From: Pohlia nutans
Taxonomy: Eukaryota; Streptophyta; Bryopsida; Bryales; Mniaceae
DNA length: 64,000 nucleotides
Assembly (NCBI GenBank): GCA_022496805.1
Contig: CM040103.1
Coordinates: forward strand, 4,358,001 to 4,422,000
Direction: 5' to 3'
Each line of letters opens with the position of its first letter. Positions within the stretch are counted from its first letter, which is position 1. Position numbers and translations under genes: made by a program. The notes beneath the pieces were generated by a model. The model was not told where the DNA came from. It did not search any database and was given only the letters and a program-made list of their open reading frames with translations. Of this stretch, positions 54,721 through 64,000 are shown in pieces.

Positions 54721-55269
54721 TTTTAGGTATTCACAATACGAAAACGAAAAGAATGTGTATCGTACATGTGCTTTCCAACACATACATTTGGCTTTTGTAT
54801 TTTGGCCACCACTTGTAACGCAACATCCAATTTTTATCAGAGATGCGGTTCTCCGTGCTTAGAAATTTCCCTTCCTTGCTATTTATGTGAGGGAGTTGGC
54901 ATTCTGCATCTTACTACAAAATTAAAAATGAATAGGGACTTATAATTAACAGAACACTATGATTAATCCAATTGACCCAAATGTCTTGCATTTAGAAGAC
55001 ATTTCCTAGTAACACCAGAGCTAACCTAAGACAAAATGAAACAAAATGTCTTGCATTTAAGAAGCTAAATTTGCGCAAGCAAACAAACCTTGGAAAGGAT
55101 GATAACCCTCTACTTTATAAGTTCATACCAAGAATGACCCATCCAATTGTGTTACATTCCTTGTACCAAAAAATCCCAATGGTTCTAAAAACTATGAATG
55201 GTTCCAAAACCTTGGAGAGAATCACCAAAATGCAATCAAACTTAACTTAAGACGAATATCTAGAAAGAG
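54721..55269. other. Intergenic DNA, no gene seen
   Basis: AT-rich sequence with no coding or repeat signal that I can support. Confidence 0.4.
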
Positions 55270-55420
55270 AACCACCGCTTTAATTGATTGAAAAGCCACC
55301 ATCTCCACCCTGTAAGCTCGAAATTAAATTCTCTATCAATGATGCATTAAAATACATTCAATGACACTGGTTGGAATGAAAATTACAACTTAGTGCTCAA
55401 AGAGCACCCTTCAGTAAGAA
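55270..55420 (+). repeat. Copy of the B3 gene's downstream region
   Basis: Shares CACCGCTTTAATTGATTG, ACATTCAATGACACTGGTTG and GGAATGAAAATTACAACTT with 60905-61050, in the same orientation, although the exon copy at 54230-54720 is inverted. Confidence 0.7.
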
Positions 55421-56454
55421 ATACTATAGTGAAGGCATTCTTGAAAACTACAATTCAACAATTGATAACAAAACCTAGAAAAAATATTTGCAAATGGTTG
55501 TTCATTTGACACTGGCCCACAATTTTTGGTAGAGTTCTACCATCACCTTGTAAAAAAAGGCTATTAAGAAATTTGTCTACATGAACCAGCTTACTTGTGA
55601 ATCTACGCTTGTTGACTGAAATAAAAAAAGTGGGAAAAACAACATCTCTGTCAATTCTCTTCAAAGAGGTTTATGAGTTTAACATTCCCTGAAATAAGAG
55701 CAAATTATGGGTGCATGTAGCTTATATCCTCACCACACAAATACCAGTTTTCAAAGGTGATGAATAGGTTTCCAAGGATGAATGAGTTCAAATATAAACA
55801 TTTCAAAAATATTTCAAAAATATTAAGTTTAAATTTAAGGAATTTAAACTTGTTAATTTTTAATAAACTCAGATATTAAGACAATTGAAACGTTCAAAAC
55901 ATCAAAGAATCATAACATTTGATGAATCATATTAACATCACATCATTTAAACATTAAATGTTTCAAAAATTCAAATTATAAAAAATTCAAATTTAAAATA
56001 TTTAAGAAATTAAACTTTTGAACTTTAAATACAAAAATATCCAATAAAATCAAAAGATTAAGAGCTTAAAACACTCAAATGAGAATATAAAATTTTTAAA
56101 TTCTAATTTGCAGAATTATACAATTCGTTAAAAAAATTCAATCGCTAAAATCTAAAATATCATAACATTAAATTTTTTATTTCAAATATTAATATGCTTT
56201 TAAATTTAAAAATGAAATATTGAAAATTTGAAAATTTGAAACTTTCAAAGGTTTTGTATTCAAATTTGAAGATCCCAAACTGCAAATTAAAAACCAAAAT
56301 AAAATAATTGTACATTCAATCATAATGATATTCTGAAAAAGTTTATATCAAGAATTTGAATGTTAGATCACAAATATATATTATAATTCAAGATTTAAAA
56401 TTTGAATTAAAAAATAAAACTTTAAAGGATCATAAGGTTCTAGATTCAAAAGTT
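55421..56454. other. Very AT-rich intergenic DNA
   Basis: Low-complexity sequence rich in AAATTTAAA-like words. No gene. Confidence 0.45.
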
Positions 56455-56560
56455 CAATCATACAGATAATTCGTAGACATGGGGCAGTAGGAGTACTAGA
56501 ATGGCGAACTGCCGGTTCACTACGTGACTCCCTAACCAGCACTTGCCTCAAGCTTCAAGT
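56455..56560 (+). repeat. Copy of the B3 gene's upstream region
   Basis: Shares GTAGACATGGGGCA, TAGGAGTACTAGAATG and CGAACTGCCGGTTCA with 58318-58370 just upstream of the B3 coding region, same orientation. Confidence 0.75.
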
Positions 56561-57193
56561 ACAATTTTTGAAGTTGGTGTAAAACCCACAATTTTGTCAT
56601 GGATAAAAGGTGTCATTTTGATTAAATAGAGAGCACATGTGCATCAATTATTGATCAGTGATTCAAGAATATGACCCAGTGACAAGCACAGAAAATGGGT
56701 GATCTAGAGACTGGAACCCATGATCGTTTTTCCTGCAAATAGTGATGCAATCTTTCAAGTACTCCAGCTGCGAGAATCATTGATCACAGAAGTTATGAAA
56801 TTTGTTGGAATTTGAGTATCCCATGGAATTCATGGAGGGATATCCCTTCATGAATTCTATTCTTTGAGCTCCATTTTTAATTTTTAATTAATTAATTAAT
56901 TAATTAATTTGTTTTGTTTTTTAATTTTTAATTTTTAATTTTTTTAATTTTTTTTTTCTTCCGGAATTTGATACTTGTGTATGAATGAGTGTGTTGATAA
57001 GATACAAGATTATGTGGCATGTTTGTAGTGGAAACAAGCCTCCCAAGAGTTTTCCTCGCTCGTCATTTGTTTGCATGCAAATGGTTCAATATAATGTTCT
57101 GTGTGACGAATATTTGGCAAGCCCACAAATTGTGCGAAAAGGGCCTTCTTGGATGGCTATTTCCATTCAATTGAAAAATATGTCTGCCGTCTA

Positions 57194-57447
57194 CTAAAAG
57201 CCCAAGGGGTATTTGACAAAATATAGATGTGTTATAATATGTGTCTTCCATATGTTCAAGGAAATTTGTTTCAATAAACAAAATGTAGGGCATCATCTTT
57301 ACAAATTATTCGTACTATCCAAATTCCATAAACAACTTTAAATACTTTTTAAATAAATTTAAAAGCATGAGCCTTTGAAAAATTTGTATAAATTATAATT
57401 TTTCTTTTTTAGAGTTTAATATTTAGCTTGGTTGGATAAAGTTGGTT
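57194..57447. mobile_element. Fragment of a family D MITE
   Basis: Begins CTAAAAGCCCAAGGGG and matches the first half of 31929-32469, ending at AAAGTTGG where the family A element at 57452 starts. Both ends appear lost. Confidence 0.55.
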
Positions 57448-57451
57448 CTAA

Positions 57452-58254
57452 CCTCTAAAGGACTGTAAGGCCACCGGGTGGCTCCTATTTTTTTCAGTGA
57501 TTTTGAGTAGGTTTTATGTAGATTCTTTTTTGTTATTTTTATTTTTAATTTTAATTCAACATATGTAATATTCTTCACTAATTCTAGTGATATAAAATTT
57601 GGTCCCATTCAAATTACAATTTTCAAAACATGATTGTTTAATCCCTAACCGCCCAACCATGCATATTTTGCATGATGTACGGATTCGAAGTCCGTTTTCT
57701 CATCCATCATGCACTTTTTGCAGTGTGGATTTTTTATTGAAACTTTTATGGGAAGTTAGCTCCGTGCATGTGTGATCCGATTAGAAAGGGGATGATTTGT
57801 GAAAATTTTATGCCTCATTTCATGTTGTAGTGTTCCACCCAAAATTTCAAAGATTTTAGTCTAAAAGTGCTCTTGAAAAAGTCAACTACTAAAATTAAAT
57901 ATCCAACAAATCTCCAAAAATCACTACACTTAGAGTATTACATTTCAACCAATGACAAAAAAATTCATTTGTAGATTGTCAATATCCTATTCGTAATCAT
58001 ATTACAAAAGAATGTTAAATTTTAAGTTTGAAATTTAATACACAAATATTGGTGATAGGAATCTCAAATCTAACCCTTTGGGTAGAATCTAAAATGCATA
58101 ATCTACAACTTTTATTCATATATCTAGTTCAAAATATTCCTCTTGGTTGCATTTTATAATGCATTTTTGAAAAACTGACAATTCTAAAAAGGATGAGAAT
58201 GTTTAGGGGTTAAACTTGTCATTTTAAAACTATGAATCCTTGGTCCTTTAGGGG
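57452..58254. mobile_element. Family A MITE carrying a nested family B MITE (second case)
   Basis: Left end CCTCTAAAGGACTG after CTAA; right end ATCCTTGGTCCTTTAGGGG before TTAA (58255-58258). Without the nested insert and one TTAA it is about 231 bp, the normal family A length. Confidence 0.7.
57642..58209. mobile_element. TTAA MITE, family B (568 bp), nested
   Basis: TCCCTAACCGCCCAACCATG... to ...GAATGTTTAGGGG with TTAA at 57638-57641 and 58210-58213. The target TTAA is visible uninterrupted (AAGTTTAAACGATC) in the family A element near 48162. Confidence 0.75.
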
Positions 58255-58508
58255 TTAAATTTATTATAAAAAGAAAGATCTGAAGTTGTTTTTGGAAGTT
58301 CAATCATAAAGATAATTTGTAGACATGGGGCACTAGGAGTACTAGAATGTCGAACTGCCGGTTCATCATTCTAGCACTCCCTGACCCGCACTCGCCTCGC
58401 CTCTCGCCTCGCGCTCTCCTCGCCTTACTGAGTGAGGAGAGGATTGAATGAAGCCGATTGAATGGTGTGCGTAGACGGAGCCGTGAGGGGGGGCAGGTGG
58501 TTGCGGCG

Positions 58509-60243
58509 ATGGATGTGGTGGGGGGCGTCATCGTGGCGGCAGACCACAAGGACGATCGAGGAGCTTACCGCAGCAGCAGCAGCAGGCGAGGGGTGAAGCG
58601 CGGGCGCTGCTGCGGCGGGGGCGACGCGGATGGCAAAGGCGCGGCGATGGTGGCGTGGGCGGACGAGCCGTGGCGCAGCGGGGGGAGCGTGAAGAAAACG
58701 ACGACGGGGGGGGACGAGGTGGTCGATTTGCACGAGGATTACGAGCTTCATAGCGTGCTTAGCTTGTACCGGCCTACTCCCGTTCTCAGTCTGCAGCCTG
58801 CTAAGCCCGTTCCCGCTTACCCGCCCCCGCCCGGCCGGTCCTGGGTCGATCCGCTGCGCTTTCTCTTCAGGAAGGAGCTCACTGTCACGGACGTCGGCGA
58901 CTTGGGCCGTATCATCCTTCCCAAGGTGATTTGCTTGTTCAAAATTTGGCTTTTTAAAATGTAAGATTTTTTTTTTTTCAATTTTGTTTAGGTTAGCTGG
59001 TGGTGGTGGTGGTGGAGGAAATGTCTTCTGAAATATAAGACATTTTCTGGATCAATTGGATTAGGTTCTGATAATTACAAGGCCCTACTCATTTTAATTT
59101 TTTTATAAATCTTGCAGAGAGATGCGGAATGCCAACTTCCTCACCTGGATAGCAAGGAGGGGAAATTGCTAAACATGGAGGACTACAACTCTAATAAGAA
59201 TTGGACGCTGCGTTACAAGTGGTGGCCAAACAACAAAAGCCGGATGTATGTGTTGGAAAGCACAGGTATAGTATACATTCTTTTTGTTTTTGTGTTGTTA
59301 ATACCTAACAAATTGAAAGTTTAAAAAACCACAACTTTTTAGAGGGCATAAGAAGAAAAAATAAAATGATTAATCAAAGATTTACCTTAACCTAACATAA
59401 CAATTAAATTAAGGCAAAGTCTGATTTGATGAATTTGGTTTGCAACGGCTCATGATGATAATATTGTTTGACCATTTGAGTTTGTGTGTGAATTGTGCAC
59501 AGGAGAGTTTGTAAAGTACTACGAGCTGAAAGAGAAGGACGAGTTGATTGTGTACAAGGATGGACGGGGTCATTTGGTAAGAATTTCAACCCAATTTCAC
59601 ATTCATCTCACATTTCAAAATTCAATTTTTTTTTAAAAGATGACAATTTCAAAGATTTCAATCATTTTGGAAGATTTAAAAATGTTGGGTGTTGTTAAAA
59701 TGGTTCAAAATGTTATATTTTATAATTAATGTTAATACTTGGTTTTGTAAGCTAGCTAATTGTATTGAATGACAAAAATTGAACCGACAGGTGATTCAAG
59801 GTCGGAAATGGCCATCTCCTCCGTTCAAAACCACCGACTCTTTTGGGCTGAGAGGACTAACCCCAACGGGCAAGCGCTCTCCGAAAGGTCGGTCCAATCT
59901 GTCCAAAACCTCTTCATCGAACACAAACACTACTACTGCGGCATCGACGACGATGACGACGACGGCAACGGCCAGCACGACGACGACGTCCGTCTTGTCC
60001 ACCTTGACGACGTCGGTGCTGTCGACGACCTCGGTGTTCACCAGCAGCAGCTACGGCGTGAACGTGGACGCTGCCTCCAACGAAATCGTCTCAATGGCCG
60101 CCCTGGCCGGACCCTCCTCGATCGTTGGACCCTCGTTCGTTGCGTCGGACGGCGCCCAAATCATCGACTGGGAGAAGCTTCCGGACCCGCCTGCCATTGA
60201 GTTCCCCGGAGAGTTTGAATGTACTTGGGGGGACATCATCTAG
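58509..60243 (+). CDS. B3-domain transcription factor, ABI3/FUS3/LEC2-like, four exons
   Basis: Exons 58509-58925, 59118-59265, 59503-59576 and 59791-60243 (phases 0, 1, 0) give 363 residues. The start is the first in-frame ATG (MDVVGGVIVAADHK). The B3 domain runs from about residue 117 to 230: FLFRKELTVTDVGDLGRIIL, PKRDAECQLPHL, NWTLRYKWWPNNKSRMYVLE, STGEFVKYYELKEKDELIVY. The WPNNKSRMYVLE core and ILPKRDAE are diagnostic of the AFL group, which binds RY (CATGCA) elements and controls embryo or maturation genes. The N-terminus is basic and low-complexity. The C-terminus has a Ser/Thr run then an acidic, aromatic tail (DWEKLPDPPAIEFPGEFECTW), a possible activation region. Which AFL member it is cannot be told. 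Confidence 0.93.
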
Positions 60244-61705
60244 ATTGTTGTCTTACATACTGATTTTTTGCTGGAGGCCGTTGTTGTTGTTGTTTTTTTT
60301 TGTACAGACTCCTGCATAATTTTTTCGGCAATTAAGAAAAACAGGCTATTTCCTTTTGCGGCATCTCAATCCAGGTCTGCCTACCTCATTTTTGGCTTGC
60401 TTAATCACGTCCCCTGAACCGATCTGTACATGGAAATCTGTAGAATAGTGTGGAAGTGCAGATTGATTCCTGTTGTTTTTCCAGCAATACAATGTGAAAT
60501 CAATACAATGTGAAATTAGTAGGGGAGGAGAGAAATGTTGTTTTTTCACATTGTATTACTAATTTGAAGTGCAGATTGATTCCTGTTGTTTTTTACACAT
60601 TGTATTTTCAAATTAGTAGGGGAGGAGAGAAATGAGCTCCCGTTTGTTATCATTTGTGGGTATGCTATGATAGAGCCCTGAGTGTCGAGTCATCAGTACC
60701 TTGGAATCAAGGCGGACAAAATAATACAATTCAATTAGTGTCGACGTGGATATCGTGTGGATATTATTTCAGATATTTACATACCTATGCTGGATTTTAT
60801 ATACCCATGCTGGAAACAAAAGCATTCAGTTCTGATGTTGGCTGTGGAGATTGTAGATAATAGCAGCTGCCTCGGGGCTGCAATTGGGCAATCTCCACCA
60901 CTTTCATTGGTTAAATCTCCACCGCTTTAATTGATTGCATGTAAGCTGAGAAAATTGGATTCCCTATCAATTATGGGTTATAAACATTCAATGACACTGG
61001 TTGTCAAGAAATGAAAGGAGTCTGTGGGAATGAAAACTACAACTTCGTGCTCAAAGTGCATCAAAAGGGTTACTAAAACCATACATCAACGACAACAGTT
61101 CAATAATGGAGCCACAGTTCTTCAAACTGCGAGTGAACAACTTCGTGCTCCAAGTGCATCAAAAGGGTTACTAAAACCATACAGCAACGACAACAGTTCA
61201 ATGATGGAGCCACAGTTCTTCAAACTGCGAGTGAACAGTCAGTGTACGTTAACTTATCACCTTGTGATCACCACCAAGGTGGCATTCATTCATTCAGTCC
61301 CATGGCAGAGCAGTGAGGATCATATCACCTGCGGCTTCAATGGCAATGAGAGGAATTTCTTCATCATCACCAACCCCCGTTCACACTTGCGAGGCCAAGA
61401 GTGTACTGTACTCTTCGGTCTACTTTACAGGGAGGCTTACGAAAAAGTTGAGCCAAAATCCTGTTGGTGAAGATAAATTTTGGGCTCAACTTTCTTCTAC
61501 ATGAAGGGTCAAATCCAAAAGAGGCAAACTCTTGGGATCAATTTATACTACGGATCAAGAGTTGTGATCAAGAAAAATGGATTATTCTCATGGTCACACT
61601 TGACAAATATGTAAATTTTGATGTAAACCGAACTTGAACTAGGAGGAATGGCCATGCTCCAAAAAGAAAGTGAGCTAGTTTTTTTTTAATGTATGACTAA
61701 CTACA
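60244..61705. other. Region downstream of the B3 gene
   Basis: Contains the probable 3' untranslated region, a duplicated fragment with GTGCAGATTGATTCCTGTTG (60456 and 60567), and two copies of about 110 bp around 61030-61230 sharing GCATCAAAAGGGTTACTAAA. No supported gene. Confidence 0.5.
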
Positions 61706-61709
61706 TTAA

Positions 61710-62252
61710 CCCCTAAATGACAGAGGAGGTTAGGGAAAAACCTAGATGTGTTATAAAATGTTACTTTTACAACTTTGATGAAGTTTGGTCTAAAAGAGAA
61801 AATGAGAAGCATGGTGTTTAGTAATTATATATACTGTCAAACTTTCAAAAAATGTTTGACACTCATTTAATGGATTTAGAAGCATTTACAATATAATATT
61901 CACAAAAATTACAATTTTGTTTTTAGATTTTTGAAATTTGGTATAATTGGTTAAAACTAGGCATTCTATTCTAAATTTTAAAAAAGCAAAACTTCAAACG
62001 AGAGAACATCAATACTTTTCCGAAATAGAAAGTTTTATAACACTAAGACATTGTTGAGGTGTTTGTCTTTGAAAAATTCCTTAGTGAACCTCAACATTGC
62101 AAATGAAATGCATCAAACAACACTAGAACTAATGATTTCTACCCCAATTTTGATAAAAAAAAAATCAAAACTCGAAAATGTCATTTTCTGACCGTGGGCA
62201 GTCACTGCTGTTTGGGCTGCAACCACAAAATGGTCGATCAGTCATTTGGGGG
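61710..62252. mobile_element. TTAA MITE, family D (543 bp)
   Basis: CCCCTAAATGACAGAGG... to ...GATCAGTCATTTGGGGG, flanked by TTAA (61706-61709) and CTAA. Same interior as 31929-32469 (AACACTAAGACA, GTTGAGGTG). Confidence 0.6.
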
Positions 62253-62256
62253 CTAA

Positions 62257-63279
62257 CTAGTAACATTGGGCAAAACATAAATCAAACTAAATTAAAAATA
62301 ATATTAAAATGGCATTTTTCTCAAACGTGGTCTCTTGGTTTCATGATGAGAGGGTATTTTTTGCTCGATCCACATAAAATCAGCTTGGACTAAGAAGCAT
62401 TATGCACTAGACCAATTTATAGGTCTTTTAGAGACCTTGACACCCATGGTCATTCTCCTTTTTTTTCGATAGTACAAATCCAAGTTGTTTCTAAACATGT
62501 TTATAGGCCAATCATCAATTTTAGAGGAGCATGAGACAGCTTCTTGGTCCATAGTATAAATTGGCCTTTATTGTGTACCTCGATGGTATCCAAATGGCAT
62601 GAGATTTTTAGCTTTGGGCCAAAGAGAACATATCACTAAAAAGCACATCCAAGGTTTTAGGTATGAATTATCTATTTATAGTATATATGGTGGATTATTG
62701 TGTCAAATGTTTCTTGTTCCATAACCTCCATTTAAAAAATCATCCTTCAAACCAAACTATGTATGCAGAAATAGTCCTCATGGGGAAAAAGAAAAAGCAA
62801 AAGCATTCATTTTTGTTTTTTAACTCTGCTTTAACATCTCAAGTGGTCCAAATCACACTTCGAAGGATTTGTTTTGATTGTTTTGTTTGTGGTCTTTTAA
62901 TTTGGATCTTAGTATCAAATAAAGAAAAAATTAAAGTAAAATCTTTAAGAAATTACAAAACTATCAAAATAAAGGAATAGAAGATGGTTGTGATTTTTGA
63001 ATTTGTGTCTTGAAAACAAGCATGAATCATGGTTTTCACTACAATTTTGAACTTGTCCTAAAAAGCAATGAATGAAAATGATTTGAACTTTGGAACTTAT
63101 ATTCCTAAAAAAATGAAATACAATTATGTCTCTTGAATTTAATAGTCCAAAAAATTTTAAATACAATTGTGACTTTTGAACTTGTGTTCTAAAGAAATGG
63201 CATAAAATACACTTGTGATATTTGGACCTAAACACCACACTTGTTTTTTAGCAAGTATGCTTGCATGTAGTTACAATAA
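62257..63279. other. AT-rich intergenic DNA
   Basis: No gene, RNA or clear repeat could be supported. Phrases such as AATTGTGACTTTTGAACTTGTG recur imperfectly between 62985 and 63200. Confidence 0.4.
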
Positions 63280-63889
63280 GGGTTGTCACACATCCTACGA
63301 GAATGAAACTTCTTTGAAGAATGAGAGAAAAGAGGAACCAATAGGACACCTTCTCCGTGAAGAAAGTGTGACACCCCTTATGTGGTTTGTGGAAATTGAG
63401 AATGGAGAATAGAGGTTGTTAATTGGTCACTCATCCTCCAAGCATGGACCATTCTCCATTCTCCATTCTTCACGCTCATTCTTCACCCTTGGAGGGGAAG
63501 AATGAAATTTCTCAATCTTCAAAGAATGAGACCTCCACTACCGTAGCACGAAGGCAGGGTCGGCACTTTTGTGTCGAATAATTAATAAAAGTTCAAAAAG
63601 TAGGGGTCGGCACTGTCAAAAATAATTATTAAAAATTCGGCTATTAATAACTAACATTGAATTTTACTAGCGGCTAAACATTTTCTTTTGTTTTTTGTTT
63701 ACAATTTTTGTTGACTTCATTTTTGTTGATTTCGACAAAATACTTGATAAATTTATTTATTTTTTCGACATATTTTTGGGGAATTATTTTCTGCCAACCG
63801 TGCCTTCCTGGTACGGTATTCAAGGAGAGCGTGTCACATCCTCATTCTTTAAAGATTAAGAATGGAGTGGAGGACGTGTGACAACCCCT
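63280..63889. mobile_element. Non-coding element with GGTTGTCACAC inverted ends
   Basis: Left GGGTTGTCACACATCCTAC and right GGACGTGTGACAACCCC are inverted repeats. The interior repeats the phrase (GTGTGACACCCC near 63366; GTGTCACATCCTC near 63831). A target duplication is not clear. Family not recognised. Confidence 0.45.
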
Positions 63890-64000
63890 AATGACAACTC
63901 ATTTCACATATTCCCATGTTAATTTTTCTTTTACTTCTCAAATCCCAAAAACACCCTAATCCTAATTCTTTGCACCTACTCTTGAGCTGCACCTCCAAAC

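Noticed and set aside
1..64000. tRNA, rRNA or other structured RNA genes
   Set aside because: No cloverleaf with recognisable A and B boxes or rRNA core sequence was noticed by eye; a covariance-model search would be needed to exclude them.

Overview
The window reads as nuclear DNA of a land plant. It holds three spliced host genes of plant type in very AT-rich sequence: a MutS2 homologue with a C-terminal Smr domain, an ILR1-like IAA-amino-acid amidohydrolase, and a B3-domain factor of the ABI3/FUS3/LEC2 group. The exon joins I propose for these keep the reading frame throughout. Many TTAA-flanked piggyBac-type MITEs and a recent Ty3 retrotransposon would suit a repeat-rich lineage such as a bryophyte, lycophyte or fern, but the species cannot be fixed from the sequence alone.

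Layout. 1-2225: AT-rich intergenic DNA with dispersed repeats. 2226-29230: one large GC-richer composite element, bounded by perfect 24-bp terminal inverted repeats (TIRs) and a 4-bp target duplication TGAA. It carries a minus-strand transposase-like gene (DUF7869 type, three exons), a minus-strand acidic ORF, a long plus-strand five-exon gene with a ParB-like domain and a degenerate DNA-methyltransferase-like motif, and an FCP1/HAD-phosphatase-like gene. A 9.0-kb Ty3-type LTR retrotransposon (18685-27711) is nested inside it. Without that insertion the element is about 18 kb. 29231-36590: AT-rich, gene-free. 37202-42200: MutS2. 44353-50774: ILR1-like hydrolase. 50775-58500: MITEs, satellites and a scrambled partial duplicate of the B3 gene. 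58509-60243: the B3 gene. 60244-64000: AT-rich DNA with further MITEs.

The most unusual feature is a family of short palindromes of the form GGGGAG-NN-CTCCCC that pervades the big element; I noticed no close two-armed match outside it. The arms are constant and the central dinucleotide varies. Copies are amplified into tandem arrays of 26, 27, 50 and 138 bp period. Nearly every intron of the element's genes holds its own array, mostly with its own dominant dinucleotide, and further copies lie in the intergenic spacer and inside coding exons, where they encode G-E-A-S-P-S-like peptides. The coexistence of a ParB-fold gene and about a hundred palindromes suggests, as a hypothesis only, a ParB/parS-like or recombinase/site relationship. 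Three in-frame TAG codons interrupt otherwise continuous coding sequence in two of the element's genes, so this copy may be decaying.
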